Shown: positions 17,663-25,603, counted from the first letter of the stretch. The stretch is DNA of 64,000 nt from JAGVGT01 sp963807225 (GCA_963807225.1 CAWEAD010000005.1:1116001-1180000), one strand, 5' to 3'. Made by a program: numbers and translations. Notes: generated by a model from the sequence alone, not told the origin.

Positions 17663-19180
17663 ATGCGGATCGAAGAAGCTGTCGAGTGCATGTCGAAGAT
17701 CAATCTCCACCGAATTTTGGACGGTTACACCAAGGACACCCTTAAGCCCGACGAAGTCACTTCCCGTAAGCGCATCGTAACCGACAGGGAAATTCTATCT
17801 GATCCCGAAAACATCAAAAAGCGGATGCACTTTGTCGGCACTTCGTTCGAGGCCAAGGCGGTAGCTTACTTTTTGCTGGAAGCGTTGATTTCCGCCGAGC
17901 AAAACCGGATGGACGAGCAATCCATCATCTCCTATATCATCGGCTACGAAAAGAAAATCATCGAAGAAGCCGCTAAGCCTGATGTCTTCAAATACAAGAA
18001 CACCGAAGCTGTAAACACATACAAGACCGTCCTGGAAGTGGCCCTGGAAGACGACGTCATCAGTGATGACGAGAAAAGGCTCTTAGAGAGACTAAGGCGC
18101 TATGTCGGTTTGTCCTTTTACGACCACCACTTGATCCAAGCGACCCTTAACAAGTTTCCTAAAACTGGCAACGAAATCCATACTGAAAAAGAGATAAAAA
18201 ACGGTTTGGTGGATTTACAACGCCGTGGAGTCGTCTTCTATTGCAATCAGTGTCCGGAAGGTCCTGTCTATTTAATCCCGGAAGAAATGGCGCCTGGTGT
18301 GAAATCGGTAATCGGCATCGAATTGTCGAATGAGGCATACGGTTTGTTGCTGGACCGGCTTTCAGGAGACGCCCTTTGGGCAATTCTCGACGCCAACAAG
18401 TTGCCGGTTTCCGGGAAAAAAGCTGAGAAAATTGATCGCATAAGGATGGCAAATATTCAGCCAAGCAGCGCACTGAATACTCTTTCCAACGAAGACCTGT
18501 ACGAATTGTGTAAAAAGCTTCCCGGCGTGAATGTCAGCGGAAGCAAAGCGACCCGGATCGACAACATCATCGGCCACTTTGACAAACTGCGGATCGTCGT
18601 CTGTGACGAGGCGGTAGATAAACGGGAAAAGTTTTATGAATACTATGTTGAATTGGCCACGCGCGACCGGGAGAACCTGCTTTCCAACAAGGTAATCTCC
18701 AAAGACAAGGACATGGATTCTGCTTTTGAAGAAGCTACCCGTTACTTGTTCGAGAAAAAACTCGGCCTCACCCTCGAACCCATGCCCGGCAGCGAGCATG
18801 CTGATGGCCTTCTGCAAATTCCCAAATCGAATGAGTCGTTCATGTGGGACACCAAAAGCAAGGAGAGTATCTACGAATTTCCCAATGATCATTTCAATCA
18901 GTTTCGGCGATACATCCACAACTCAACCGAAAGGGTAAGTTGCTTCATGGTTATCGCGCCTCTGATCTCCGACAAGGCAGTAGAAAACGCCTACCGCCTC
19001 AAAGCTCAATCAGGCAGCGACACTGACCTTTCCCTCATTAGCGCCAAAGATCTCAAATGGGTAGCCGAAAACTGGCAATCATTCGCTCCAAGCGGAAAGT
19101 TCCACCTCGATGTATTCAATTTCACAGGCATTCTTGACGGAAGCATTTTGCGAAAAAGGATGAAGATATTTCTGAAATAG
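17663..19180 (+). CDS. SAP-domain, PD-(D/E)xK-type nuclease-like protein
   Basis: A 505-residue protein I do not recognise as a named family. A helical N-terminal half includes a TerB-like stretch near 129-151 (DDVISDDEKRLLERL). Two SAP-like motifs follow (about 233-262 LSGDALWAILDANKLPVSG, and 274-304 LSNEDLYELCKKLPG), a fold that binds DNA. The C-terminus has HADG at 379-382 and WDTK at 395-398, giving D381-x14-D396-T-K398, the spacing of a PD-(D/E)xK nuclease core. A cytoplasmic DNA-cutting role, possibly restriction or defence, is inferred. GGGGG precedes the ATG. Lower GC than flanking genes and no partner gene beside it, so it may act alone. Confidence 0.65.
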   Translation: MRIEEAVECMSKINLHRILDGYTKDTLKPDEVTSRKRIVTDREILSDPENIKKRMHFVGTSFEAKAVAYFLLEALISAEQNRMDEQSIISYIIGYEKKIIEEAAKPDVFKYKNTEAVNTYKTVLEVALEDDVISDDEKRLLERLRRYVGLSFYDHHLIQATLNKFPKTGNEIHTEKEIKNGLVDLQRRGVVFYCNQCPEGPVYLIPEEMAPGVKSVIGIELSNEAYGLLLDRLSGDALWAILDANKLPVSGKKAEKIDRIRMANIQPSSALNTLSNEDLYELCKKLPGVNVSGSKATRIDNIIGHFDKLRIVVCDEAVDKREKFYEYYVELATRDRENLLSNKVISKDKDMDSAFEEATRYLFEKKLGLTLEPMPGSEHADGLLQIPKSNESFMWDTKSKESIYEFPNDHFNQFRRYIHNSTERVSCFMVIAPLISDKAVENAYRLKAQSGSDTDLSLISAKDLKWVAENWQSFAPSGKFHLDVFNFTGILDGSILRKRMKIFLK

Positions 19181-19194
19181 GGTGAGTTAAGTAA

Positions 19195-19347
19195 ACTGTC
19201 CCCGGAACTCTCGCAGATGATATAAAACTCATCAATTATATTATATTTCCTCTTTTAGGGGTGCTTGGCTATTTCGGGATTAAAGCCAAACCTTTTTACC
19301 CCAAAGAATATCATGAATACTATAAAAGCATTGGAAAACTAAAATAA
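19195..19347 (+). pseudogene. 3' fragment of a small membrane-protein gene (cassette remnant)
   Basis: An open frame without a start codon, ending at a TAA at 19345-19347. It codes a membrane stretch (LINYIIFPLLGVLGYFGIKA) and a Tyr/Lys-rich tail (KEYHEYYKSIGKLK). It begins at the mobile-looking word GTAAACTGTCCCCGG, so the 5' part has probably been lost. Its position just before the attC-like site is where the gene of an integron cassette normally ends. Confidence 0.5.
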
Positions 19348-19384
19348 GAACACAGGGCAACTGCTTAATAATCTTAAAAAAATC

Positions 19385-19477
19385 GTATAACCAAAAAATC
19401 AAGCGGACGTCGTGAACTGTGGCGGCGCAAAAGCGGTCAACTTCATTGGCGCCGTCCGCTTATTTAGGTCGTTATAC
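19385..19477 (+). other. attC: Integron attC-like recombination site
   Basis: The order of parts matches attC: R'' GTATAAC (19385-19391), L'' AAGCGGACG (19401-19409), a variable middle, L' CGTCCGCTT (19453-19461), R' GTTATAC (19471-19477). R''/R' and L''/L' are each perfectly complementary and the spacers (9 bases each) are in the normal range. One departure from classical sites is that I see no extra unpaired base in L''. It separates a truncated ORF from a small cassette-like gene. No integrase gene is in the window. Confidence 0.75.
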
Positions 19478-19492
19478 CTCCAAGGAAAACAC

Positions 19493-19821
19493 ATGCGAGA
19501 CTTACAAAAAAGCAGAAAAAGCATCTTCGTGCTTTGGCAGAAAAAGCATATGAAATAGACCTTGGTCGATGTATCGATAAGCTATTCAAGAAATATCAGA
19601 ATTGGAAAGAAGGTGAAATATCTGTTTGGGATTTAAATGAAGAAATACATGAATATCATAACGAAATTGCACGTGGTTTATACAAATCTTACACGATAGA
19701 TGACCCCATTTTTCCAGTAGCATTTGGCATCAAGTCAGGAGCAATTGACATAAGTAAAGTTGATCAAAATTGCTTGCCAGATATTGAGAGGATTTTGGAG
19801 TATTTTGATAAGAATAAATAA
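19493..19821 (+). pseudogene. Cassette-borne small hypothetical gene, frameshifted near its start
   Basis: The main frame (open from 19534 with TTG) codes a 95-residue acidic protein with GEISVWDLNEEIHEYHN. Upstream in the same frame the peptide continues as LTKKQKKHLRALAEKAYEID but has no start. An ATG at 19493 with AAGGA before it lies one base out of phase. One added base near 19500 would give MRDLTKKQKKHLRALAEKAYE, which looks like the natural N-terminus. So this is a soluble helical protein of about 110 residues, either frameshifted or mis-sequenced. Immediately downstream of the attC site. Function unknown; low GC. Confidence 0.6.
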
Positions 19822-19928
19822 AAATTGCCCGCTGTGCCTGGGCCTGTGCCTGTGTGCCTGGGGTCGGGCCACGCTAATGTATTGAAATGAAAAACAAAAT
19901 TATAAATAATCGGCTTGTTTTTGGCGTC

Positions 19929-19966
19929 TATATCGCCCTTTTGGTGGGTCCGAAAAGGACGATATA
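19929..19966. repeat. REP-like hairpin upstream of the Y1 transposase
   Basis: Imperfect stem TATATCG-C-CCTTTT (19929-19942) with AAAAGG-A-CGATATA (19953-19966), loop of about 10 bases, ending 13 bases before the transposase start. Hairpins of this kind are the expected binding or cleavage substrates of REP-associated transposases; whether this one is cognate is inference. Confidence 0.55.
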
Positions 19967-19979
19967 GGAATATATCGAC

Positions 19980-20741
19980 ATGGCGAGAGCGAAAAGACAT
20001 TATCTCCCTGGATACATCTGGCACATTACCCACCGGTGCCACAAAAAGGAATTTCTGCTGAAGTTTTCCAAGGATCGTAACCGGTATCTGCATTGGCTAT
20101 ACGAAGCAAGGAAGCGATATGGGCTGAAGATCCTGAACTACATGGTTACCTCCAATCATATTCATCTGCTGGTGGCCGGCGATGGTGAACGCGATGTCAT
20201 CCCGAAATCCATGCAACTGATCGCCGGGAGAACAGGCCAGGAATACAATCAAAGAAAGGGTCGTAATGGTGCTTTCTGGGAAGACCGTTACCATGCAACG
20301 GCCATCGAGGATGGAGATCATTTTTTTCGCTGCTGTGCTTATATCGATTTGAACATGGTGCGCGCCGGCGTTGTGGATCATCCTTCGGAATGGCCTTACA
20401 GCGGCTACAATGAAATTCAGCAGCCTCGGAGGAAGAACGTCCTGATCGATTACGACAAGTTTATGGAATTGCTTGGGGTCGACAATTACGAAAAGGCCAA
20501 GCAGGATCATCAGGGTTGGGTTGCTGAGTTATTGCGTAATGAGAGTTGCCAGGACGAAAAATGGACGAAGAGCATTGCCGTCGGTAGCAAGGATTTTGTT
20601 GATACGGTGAAGTTCAAATTGGGCATTCGGGCCAAGGGAAGAAATGCAAAGGAAGCAGACCCCGACTATCAGCTCAGAGAACCCGCGAATTCCTATATGC
20701 ATTTTTTTGAGCCCCGAAAACAGCGATATAGGGTCGAATAA
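19980..20741 (+). CDS. REP-associated tyrosine transposase (Y1/IS200-like HUH enzyme)
   Basis: A 253-residue RAYT. It opens with the family signature ARAKRHYLPGYIWHITHRCHKKEF, carries the HUH metal motif in TSNHIHLLV (about 56-64), and the catalytic Tyr in QEYNQRKGRNGAFWEDRYHA (about 87-106), followed by YIDLNMVRAGVVDHPSEWPYSGY, a typical RAYT stretch. It nicks single-stranded DNA at REP-type hairpins. All catalytic parts look intact, unlike the two RAYT remnants elsewhere in the window. No terminal repeats of a complete IS are visible, as is usual for RAYTs. Lies inside the accessory island between a cassette gene and a truncated operon. Confidence 0.9.
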   Translation: MARAKRHYLPGYIWHITHRCHKKEFLLKFSKDRNRYLHWLYEARKRYGLKILNYMVTSNHIHLLVAGDGERDVIPKSMQLIAGRTGQEYNQRKGRNGAFWEDRYHATAIEDGDHFFRCCAYIDLNMVRAGVVDHPSEWPYSGYNEIQQPRRKNVLIDYDKFMELLGVDNYEKAKQDHQGWVAELLRNESCQDEKWTKSIAVGSKDFVDTVKFKLGIRAKGRNAKEADPDYQLREPANSYMHFFEPRKQRYRVE

Positions 20742-20765
20742 CACCTGGTTCTGGAACATTAATCC

Positions 20766-21218
20766 TTGAAAATCAATAAGATAGCTTGGTCCGACCCCGA
20801 TCAAGCTAGTACAACCTTGGTCCCCGGCAGGCTCAGTGTGAGTTGGGGATTTGATGGCTATGAGAATCAAGTTGTTGATGTAGCGGCGTTTACTCCCATA
20901 TCTTTTAAAGACAACAAGGATGGCCCTGCCGGTAATGGCTGGGATGCGCATGTGGCCTTGAAAGATGCTCAAGGAGCCAGCTTTATGCTCTATACGACTC
21001 CTGCTGATCCCTGGACGATTAAATATAAGATCGTTATGCAGTCGATCGGGAATAAAGTCCGGGACAATGTGTTGAACGAATGGGACATGAATACAGATAC
21101 GCCAGACATAATTGAGGAGAAGGGAATTTTGGTGTTCGAAGTGAAACCGAAAGACACCGCAGGGGATGACTTTATTGAATGGGATTCCTCTGCAACCAAA
21201 TATGAGGAGATACCGTGA
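20766..21218 (+). CDS. Hypothetical protein, probably 5'-truncated
   Basis: The frame opens at TTG 20766, but the first codons run through the recurring mobile word TGGTCCGACCCCGATCAAGC, so I think the true 5' end is missing and the native part begins around residue 22 (RLSVSWGFDGYENQVVDV). What remains looks like a beta-rich domain (WDAHVALKDAQGASFMLYTTP, ILVFEVKPKD). No family recognised. Its stop overlaps the start of the next gene (GTGATG), showing that it belonged to an operon with the following exported proteins. Confidence 0.5.
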   Translation: MKINKIAWSDPDQASTTLVPGRLSVSWGFDGYENQVVDVAAFTPISFKDNKDGPAGNGWDAHVALKDAQGASFMLYTTPADPWTIKYKIVMQSIGNKVRDNVLNEWDMNTDTPDIIEEKGILVFEVKPKDTAGDDFIEWDSSATKYEEIP

Positions 21219-22516
21219 TGTTGTTGGGGAAAATGAAATACGTTTTACCAGTCTTTCTTAGTGTGCTTTCTATTTTCAGCTTTAATTCAAATGGTTATGC
21301 AGGTCCGAAAGGTGATGAAGCGCGTCGTGAGTTTCGGGAGGGTTATCAGAATGCAAAGGACAAAAGTGCATTTCTGGTCAGGAGTGCTAAGGAGTTGGCG
21401 TTACATGGTGGTGACACGGAAAAGGATCGGGCTACGGCAGAAGAAGTAATCCGCAAGATGAAACGCAAAAGTATGGGGATAAAACATCCTGAATACCTCA
21501 CAGCATTGAATGAACTAGAGAGCAATAAAGACAAGTGGATTGCTCAAAAAGCCACAATCATCCGCGAGAAAATAGAAGATCGGATTAAATATCTTGATTT
21601 TGAGCAGGGGCTAAAAGAGGCATCGGACAAAATGGCTTTTCTGCACGATCAGGCCGATTCAGATAGTGACTGGGTTCTCTTAGGATTGGCGGTGCAGCTT
21701 GGCAAGTTAGATGATCCAAGGAGTATTGCCATCCTAAAAAAGATCGAAAAACACAAAGCTAAGAATATCTGGGATGAAGATGACGGTTATCTTTATGAAT
21801 TTTCCCCTGCCCGAGAGGCTGAGATGAGCCTAGCCAAGATCGAGGCCCGTGCCACGTTGAAGGGTTTGGATTCTGAGGGGACACCTTTGTCAGAGAAGGA
21901 ACGACTTGTCCGTCAATATGCAATGGTCAATAAACCGGCATTCAGGGAAAAAATACAAAAGTTTTTATGGGATATTGTTGCCCAAAAACCTGAATTTGCA
22001 GTGCCACTGATGGTGGAATTTGAAGCCCAGTACATGGCGAGTGAAAAAATGATTCTCGATCAATATCCGCATCTTATTGATGAAGGTCTGGACCGTTGCT
22101 TGGAAAGTTCAAACGACTCACAGGTTGCTGCATGTATAGTATTCGTTAATGAAGCTAATATAGAAAAGTATTTTGGTAAAATATTTGATATGGTCTTCAA
22201 TGAAAAGGGAAATCTGGATTATTCTGGAATTAAACCAAATAAATATTCAAGATATCAGGCAATGAATATTTTTGGTGTTCATAAATATGCATCTATTTCA
22301 TACTTAGAAAAGTTGTTATATGTCAGTGATAAGTATTCTAATGAAAAAAAGGATGGTCTGTATATTATAAGCAGTTTAAATAATAAAGATTCTGTTGAAA
22401 TCTTAAACAGATTTCTGTTATCTGGATCTGATATCCTAGGTAAAAAAATAGATTCTAGCAGTACATTTCGTGAAGTTGCTATTGATTTAATTCGTGAATC
22501 AAAGGTATCAAAATGA
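21218..22516 (+). CDS. Large exported hypothetical protein
   Basis: About 432 residues with a signal peptide (KYVLPVFLSVLSIFSFNSNGYA) and an otherwise helical, charged periplasmic part. Repeated helix pairs (LDDPRSIAILKKIEKHKAK, SYLEKLLYVSDKYSNEKKDG, DSVEILNRFLLSG) suggest HEAT-like or armadillo-like repeats, as in scaffold proteins. No enzyme motif found. Strongly AT-rich toward the 3' end, unlike the neighbouring chromosome. Start could be GTG 21215, ATG 21218 or ATG 21233. Coupled to the gene before (overlap) and the gene after (ATGA at 22513), so it is the only whole member of a cut operon. Confidence 0.65.
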   Translation: MLLGKMKYVLPVFLSVLSIFSFNSNGYAGPKGDEARREFREGYQNAKDKSAFLVRSAKELALHGGDTEKDRATAEEVIRKMKRKSMGIKHPEYLTALNELESNKDKWIAQKATIIREKIEDRIKYLDFEQGLKEASDKMAFLHDQADSDSDWVLLGLAVQLGKLDDPRSIAILKKIEKHKAKNIWDEDDGYLYEFSPAREAEMSLAKIEARATLKGLDSEGTPLSEKERLVRQYAMVNKPAFREKIQKFLWDIVAQKPEFAVPLMVEFEAQYMASEKMILDQYPHLIDEGLDRCLESSNDSQVAACIVFVNEANIEKYFGKIFDMVFNEKGNLDYSGIKPNKYSRYQAMNIFGVHKYASISYLEKLLYVSDKYSNEKKDGLYIISSLNNKDSVEILNRFLLSGSDILGKKIDSSSTFREVAIDLIRESKVSK

Positions 22517-22680
22517 ATAAATGTACAATTAGTTGTTTGTTAATTATTTGTTTCATAATCGTCAGTGTCAGTTCATCATTTGCCATAGATGTTTGTGCTA
22601 ATAATATAAAAAAGGGGTCAAGTCTTTGCTTGGCTCATCTCTTAATCCCCAGGACACCCTGTTTAACTATTGAAAGTTGA
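22513..22680 (+). pseudogene. Exported protein gene cut just after the signal peptide
   Basis: ATG at 22513 overlaps the stop of the previous gene. The product starts with a clean signal peptide (MNKCTISCLLIICFIIVSVS, cleavage near SSFA) and about ten mature residues (IDVCANNIKK), then runs into the recurring word AAAAGGGGTCAAGTCTTTGC and stops out of any family context at 22680. I read it as the 5' stub of a third operon gene whose remainder was removed. Confidence 0.6.
22608..22632 (+). repeat. Recurring word, copy 1
   Basis: The word AAAAGGGGTCAAGTCTTTGC marks the break in the truncated exported-protein gene. A near copy (GTC-GCG for GTC-AAG) occurs in the same orientation at 23473-23496. 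Such words accompany RAYT-type and related mobile sequences in many genomes (general knowledge). Confidence 0.55.
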
Positions 22681-22700
22681 TTTTCTCCCAGCTAGCCGCA

Positions 22701-22746
22701 AATACGAGGCCCGGTTGCCGGATGGCAGCCGGGCCTCGTATTTTTT
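22701..22746 (+). terminator. Strong Rho-independent terminator
   Basis: A stem of about 20 bases (AATACGAGGCCCGG... with its complement, three-base loop region near 22720) runs directly into TTTTTT. It ends the accessory island on its right side and shields the flavoredoxin gene. Confidence 0.9.
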
Positions 22747-22848
22747 GATGCCCTTGGAAACTTCCGCCAAGTTGCATCCCAAGCTTCCCTAAACCGGCAG
22801 TCATGTCATAAACTGAGTTCATTGACAAACCTGTAGCAGGAGGCTCGC

Positions 22849-23412
22849 ATGAAAAAATCACTCGGCTCCAAAACCTTGATCGTCCCCACCCCGGTTTGGT
22901 GTGTCGGCTCATATGACGCGAACGGCGCCCCCAACGTGATGACCATAGCCTGGGGCGGCATCTGCTGTTCCAGCCCGGCCTGCGTAACCGTTTCGCTGCG
23001 GGAGGCCACTTACACCTATGGCAATATCATGGCGAGACAGGCGTATACCATCAGTGTCCCTTCGGAACGGTATGCGCAGGCGGCCGATTATTTCGGGCTG
23101 GTCTCCGGCCGCAAAGTCGACAAATTCAAGGAAAGCGGCCTGACGCCGGTGAAGTCCGAACTGGTCGATGCGCCTTATGTGGGAGAATTTCCGATGGTGC
23201 TGGAATGCCAGGTGATCCATCACTACAAGATCGGCCTGCATACCCAGTTTATCGGCGAAATCGTCGACACCAAGATAGACGAGGGCGCGCTGGATGGTGA
23301 GGGCGGGCCGGATATCGCAAAGATCCGGCCCGTGGTCTTCTGCCCCGGGGGCCGGATCTATCACGGGATCGGCGCGGTGATCGGCAAGGCCTTCGAGCTC
23401 GGTAAGAAATGA
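22849..23412 (+). CDS. Flavoredoxin-like flavin reductase family protein
   Basis: A 187-residue FMN-binding protein of the flavin reductase/flavoredoxin split-barrel family. It starts KKSLGSKTLIVPTPVWCVGSYD and has NVMTIAWGGICCSSPACVTVSLR (flavin phosphate region), YTISVPS and VLECQVIHHYKIG, which are family hallmarks. Flavoredoxins transfer electrons in anaerobic sulfur and thiosulfate metabolism; related proteins reduce free flavin. Cytoplasmic. GC is back to the local average, so this gene is outside the island. AGGAGG lies about 9 bases before the ATG. Monocistronic. Confidence 0.88.
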   Translation: MKKSLGSKTLIVPTPVWCVGSYDANGAPNVMTIAWGGICCSSPACVTVSLREATYTYGNIMARQAYTISVPSERYAQAADYFGLVSGRKVDKFKESGLTPVKSELVDAPYVGEFPMVLECQVIHHYKIGLHTQFIGEIVDTKIDEGALDGEGGPDIAKIRPVVFCPGGRIYHGIGAVIGKAFELGKK

Positions 23413-23472
23413 ACCTTTCGAAGGGGCGGGGCCACAAGGCTTGATTGCCTGGGCGACATATCTCTTGAATGT

Positions 23473-23496
23473 AAAAGGGGTCGCGTCTTTGCTTGA
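23473..23496 (+). repeat. Recurring word, copy 2
   Basis: AAAAGGGGTCGCGTCTTTGC followed by TTGA, a near copy of the word at 22608-22632, about 865 bases downstream in the same orientation, in the gap after the flavoredoxin gene. The pair brackets the terminator and flavoredoxin gene. The rest of 23413-23693 shows no gene. Confidence 0.5.
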
Positions 23497-23693
23497 CTCT
23501 TGCTCTTAGAAATTGTCCCCTCCTCAGGGAGAAATAAGGGGCCACCGACCTGATCCCTTATTGGCCTCCGTGTCCTGAAACTCGTTTCATTCCCGGTCTT
23601 CGCAGTGGTATACTTTTTTCCGCTAACGTGAAATCGCGCAACTGAAGGCGGCGCCTGCCGATAATCCCGACATTCCAAATGAGAGAGTCAACA

Positions 23694-24260
23694 ATGATAA
23701 GAATGAATCAGCCTTTCTTGAAGTTCATGATGGTTGTGGGGCTTCTGCTCCTGTTTGCGCCGCCGGTTGTGGCCGAGGGAAACGGGACCAGGAGTTATCA
23801 ACTTCCCGGTCATGGCCATTTCCAGATCCTGGTTCCCGAGTCATGGCAGGAAGATGTGCGTCAACCTGGCAGCGGCCTGCCGCCGACCATAGTTTTCTCG
23901 CCGAAGTCCGGCGAAGAGTTCAAGGTGTTCGTCACCGCCATTTACGCGGCACGAGCCGACATAGACTTGCCGAATCTCCAGACGGTACGCAGCATCTTGG
24001 AGAAGGCGGCCCAAAACGCCGAAAGCATAGCGGTCGAAAAAACCGTTCCGGTAATGGAATTGAAAGGGCCCGCCGTGAGCGGCTACTATTTTTCCGCCAC
24101 CGACCGGGCCCCGGCCGCGGGGGAATACAAGTACCTGACCCAGGGGATGTTCCGGGTTGGGGATTTGGCTCCGACCTTCACCATTCTGACGAACGATAAC
24201 TCCGGCAAAGTCGTTGACGAAGCACTGTCAGTGTTCAAAAGCGCCGTGCAGGTTAAATGA
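23694..24260 (+). CDS. Exported hypothetical protein
   Basis: A 188-residue protein with a signal peptide (about MIRMNQPFLKFMMVVGLLLLF, cleavage near VVAEG). The mature part starts SYQLPGHGHFQILVPESWQEDV, a pattern seen in PsbP-like and related exported proteins that present a single alpha/beta domain, and ends with VVDEALSVFKSAVQV. I do not assign a function. ATG at 23694 with GAGAG upstream is preferred over 23679. Alone on the plus strand. Confidence 0.65.
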   Translation: MIRMNQPFLKFMMVVGLLLLFAPPVVAEGNGTRSYQLPGHGHFQILVPESWQEDVRQPGSGLPPTIVFSPKSGEEFKVFVTAIYAARADIDLPNLQTVRSILEKAAQNAESIAVEKTVPVMELKGPAVSGYYFSATDRAPAAGEYKYLTQGMFRVGDLAPTFTILTNDNSGKVVDEALSVFKSAVQVK

Positions 24261-24300
24261 CGGCCGGTAAGGAGACCGGGCAGTCCGGGGTCCCATCTTT

Positions 24301-24621
24301 TCACGCCGTCAGCGGCCGGTGCTCCACCACTCCAACGGGTTCGTCAACCGGGGCCGGAACGGTGACCGGGCGGACGGTCTGCCGGGCCGCGAGCTCATTG
24401 TGCTCGTAAAAAGTAGCCGGCTCCTTGGTCAGGCCGGCGGCCAGTCGGGCTTCTTCCCGGCCCATGGCCCACTTCACATAGCGGCGGATCACCGGCGCCG
24501 CCAGGCGGGTCTGCCAGCCAAAAATCCTGTATAACTCCTGCAGCAGGTCCCGCATGGCCGGGGCCAGATCTCGATCCTTTTTAAACTTGTCGGCCATGGC
24601 CCAGAGGGCGCCGGCATAGTT
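24301..24621 (-). pseudogene. Duplicated 3' end of the B12-radical SAM gene
   Basis: This stretch matches the last 321 bases of the radical SAM gene (27380-27700), stop codon included, at roughly nine bases in ten by eye, and in the same orientation. It encodes ADKFKKDRDLAPAMRDLLQEL and the same proline-rich tail, but nothing upstream. Similarity stops at 24621/24622, 14 bases before the L,D-transpeptidase start. It cannot be a working gene. It suggests that the 24622-27379 segment was inserted at, or duplicated around, the radical SAM 3' end. Confidence 0.8.
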
Positions 24622-24635
24622 GGGCTGGAAGGTAG

Positions 24636-25574
24636 ATGAACAGGAAAAAAAGGGGAAGCTCTTACGGAATCACGCTGAAGATCTTACCGGCAAGCTGCGT
24701 CGCATTGGCGCTCTTGTTATTGATATTCCTCGGCCGTCCCGGGGCGGCCGAAGCCCGGTTCTATGCTTTCAGCGGCAAGTCGGACGTGGTCGGTCTGAGC
24801 GGGTTCTGCCTGGTGAGAGAGGGAGAATCCCTGATAGAGATCGGCCGCAAATTCGATCTCGGATATAACGAGATCGCTGACGCCAATCCCGGTATAGATC
24901 CTTTTGTCCCAGGGGACGGGACACGAATTATCCTGCCGACCTCGTGGATTCTGCCGGAGACCACGGCTCGAAGCGGCATAGTAATTAACCTCTCCGAACT
25001 GCGACTCTACTATTACTTCAGGCGGCAGGACACAAACTTTGTGAGGACATTTCCCGTGGGAATAGGCAGGGAAGGAGATCTCACCCCTACCGGCAGCTTC
25101 AGGGTGGTGGAAAAGATCGTCAGTCCCGCATGGTATGTGCCGGAATCGATAAGGAAGGAAAATCCCGATCTGCCGCAGGTCGTTCCCGCCGGCCCGGATA
25201 ACCCCCTTGGGTCTTGCGCCATGAGGCTTTCGTTGCCCACTTTACTTATCCATGGAACGAACAAGCCCTGGGGTGTCGGGAGAAGGGTCAGCCACGGCTG
25301 CATCAGGTTGTATCCGGAGGACATCCCCAGACTTTTTGCCCTGGTTCCAAAGGGTACTGCCGTCGAGATCGTCAGCCAGCCGGTTAAGGTGGGAATGCGG
25401 GACGGCAGGGTATACGTGGAGGTTCACCGGAGTGAGATGGACGGGCGTGAAGATTATTTTAAGATGGCCGTCAAGCTCCTGCAAAAAAAAGGGGTACTTG
25501 CAGTCGTGAATTTAGAAAAATTGTATATGGCAACCAAGATGCCTCGGGGCATGCCTGTTGATATTACGGAATGA
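24636..25574 (+). CDS. L,D-transpeptidase with LysM-like domain
   Basis: A 312-residue periplasmic peptidoglycan cross-linking enzyme. An N-terminal membrane anchor or signal (LKILPASCVALALLLLIFLG) is followed by a LysM-like region (REGESLIEIGRKFDLGYNEIADANPG, about 62-87) that would bind peptidoglycan, then the YkuD catalytic domain about 105-250 with HGTNKPWGVG and SHGCIRLYPED, which hold the catalytic His and Cys. YkuD enzymes make 3-3 cross-links or attach lipoproteins. The gene starts 15 bases from a duplicated gene fragment, so its promoter may lie in that fragment. A perfect palindrome follows its stop. Confidence 0.92.
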   Translation: MNRKKRGSSYGITLKILPASCVALALLLLIFLGRPGAAEARFYAFSGKSDVVGLSGFCLVREGESLIEIGRKFDLGYNEIADANPGIDPFVPGDGTRIILPTSWILPETTARSGIVINLSELRLYYYFRRQDTNFVRTFPVGIGREGDLTPTGSFRVVEKIVSPAWYVPESIRKENPDLPQVVPAGPDNPLGSCAMRLSLPTLLIHGTNKPWGVGRRVSHGCIRLYPEDIPRLFALVPKGTAVEIVSQPVKVGMRDGRVYVEVHRSEMDGREDYFKMAVKLLQKKGVLAVVNLEKLYMATKMPRGMPVDITE

Positions 25575-25575
25575 G

Positions 25576-25603
25576 GGGTCCGGACCAGATCTGGTCCGGA
25601 CCC
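25576..25603. repeat. 28-base perfect palindrome after the L,D-transpeptidase stop
   Basis: Starting one base after the stop codon, GGGTCCGGACCAGA is followed at once by its exact complement; the centre is AGATCT. There is no T run, so it is not a standard terminator. It could be an mRNA 3' processing structure, a protein-binding site, or a residue of a mobile element. Confidence 0.6.
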
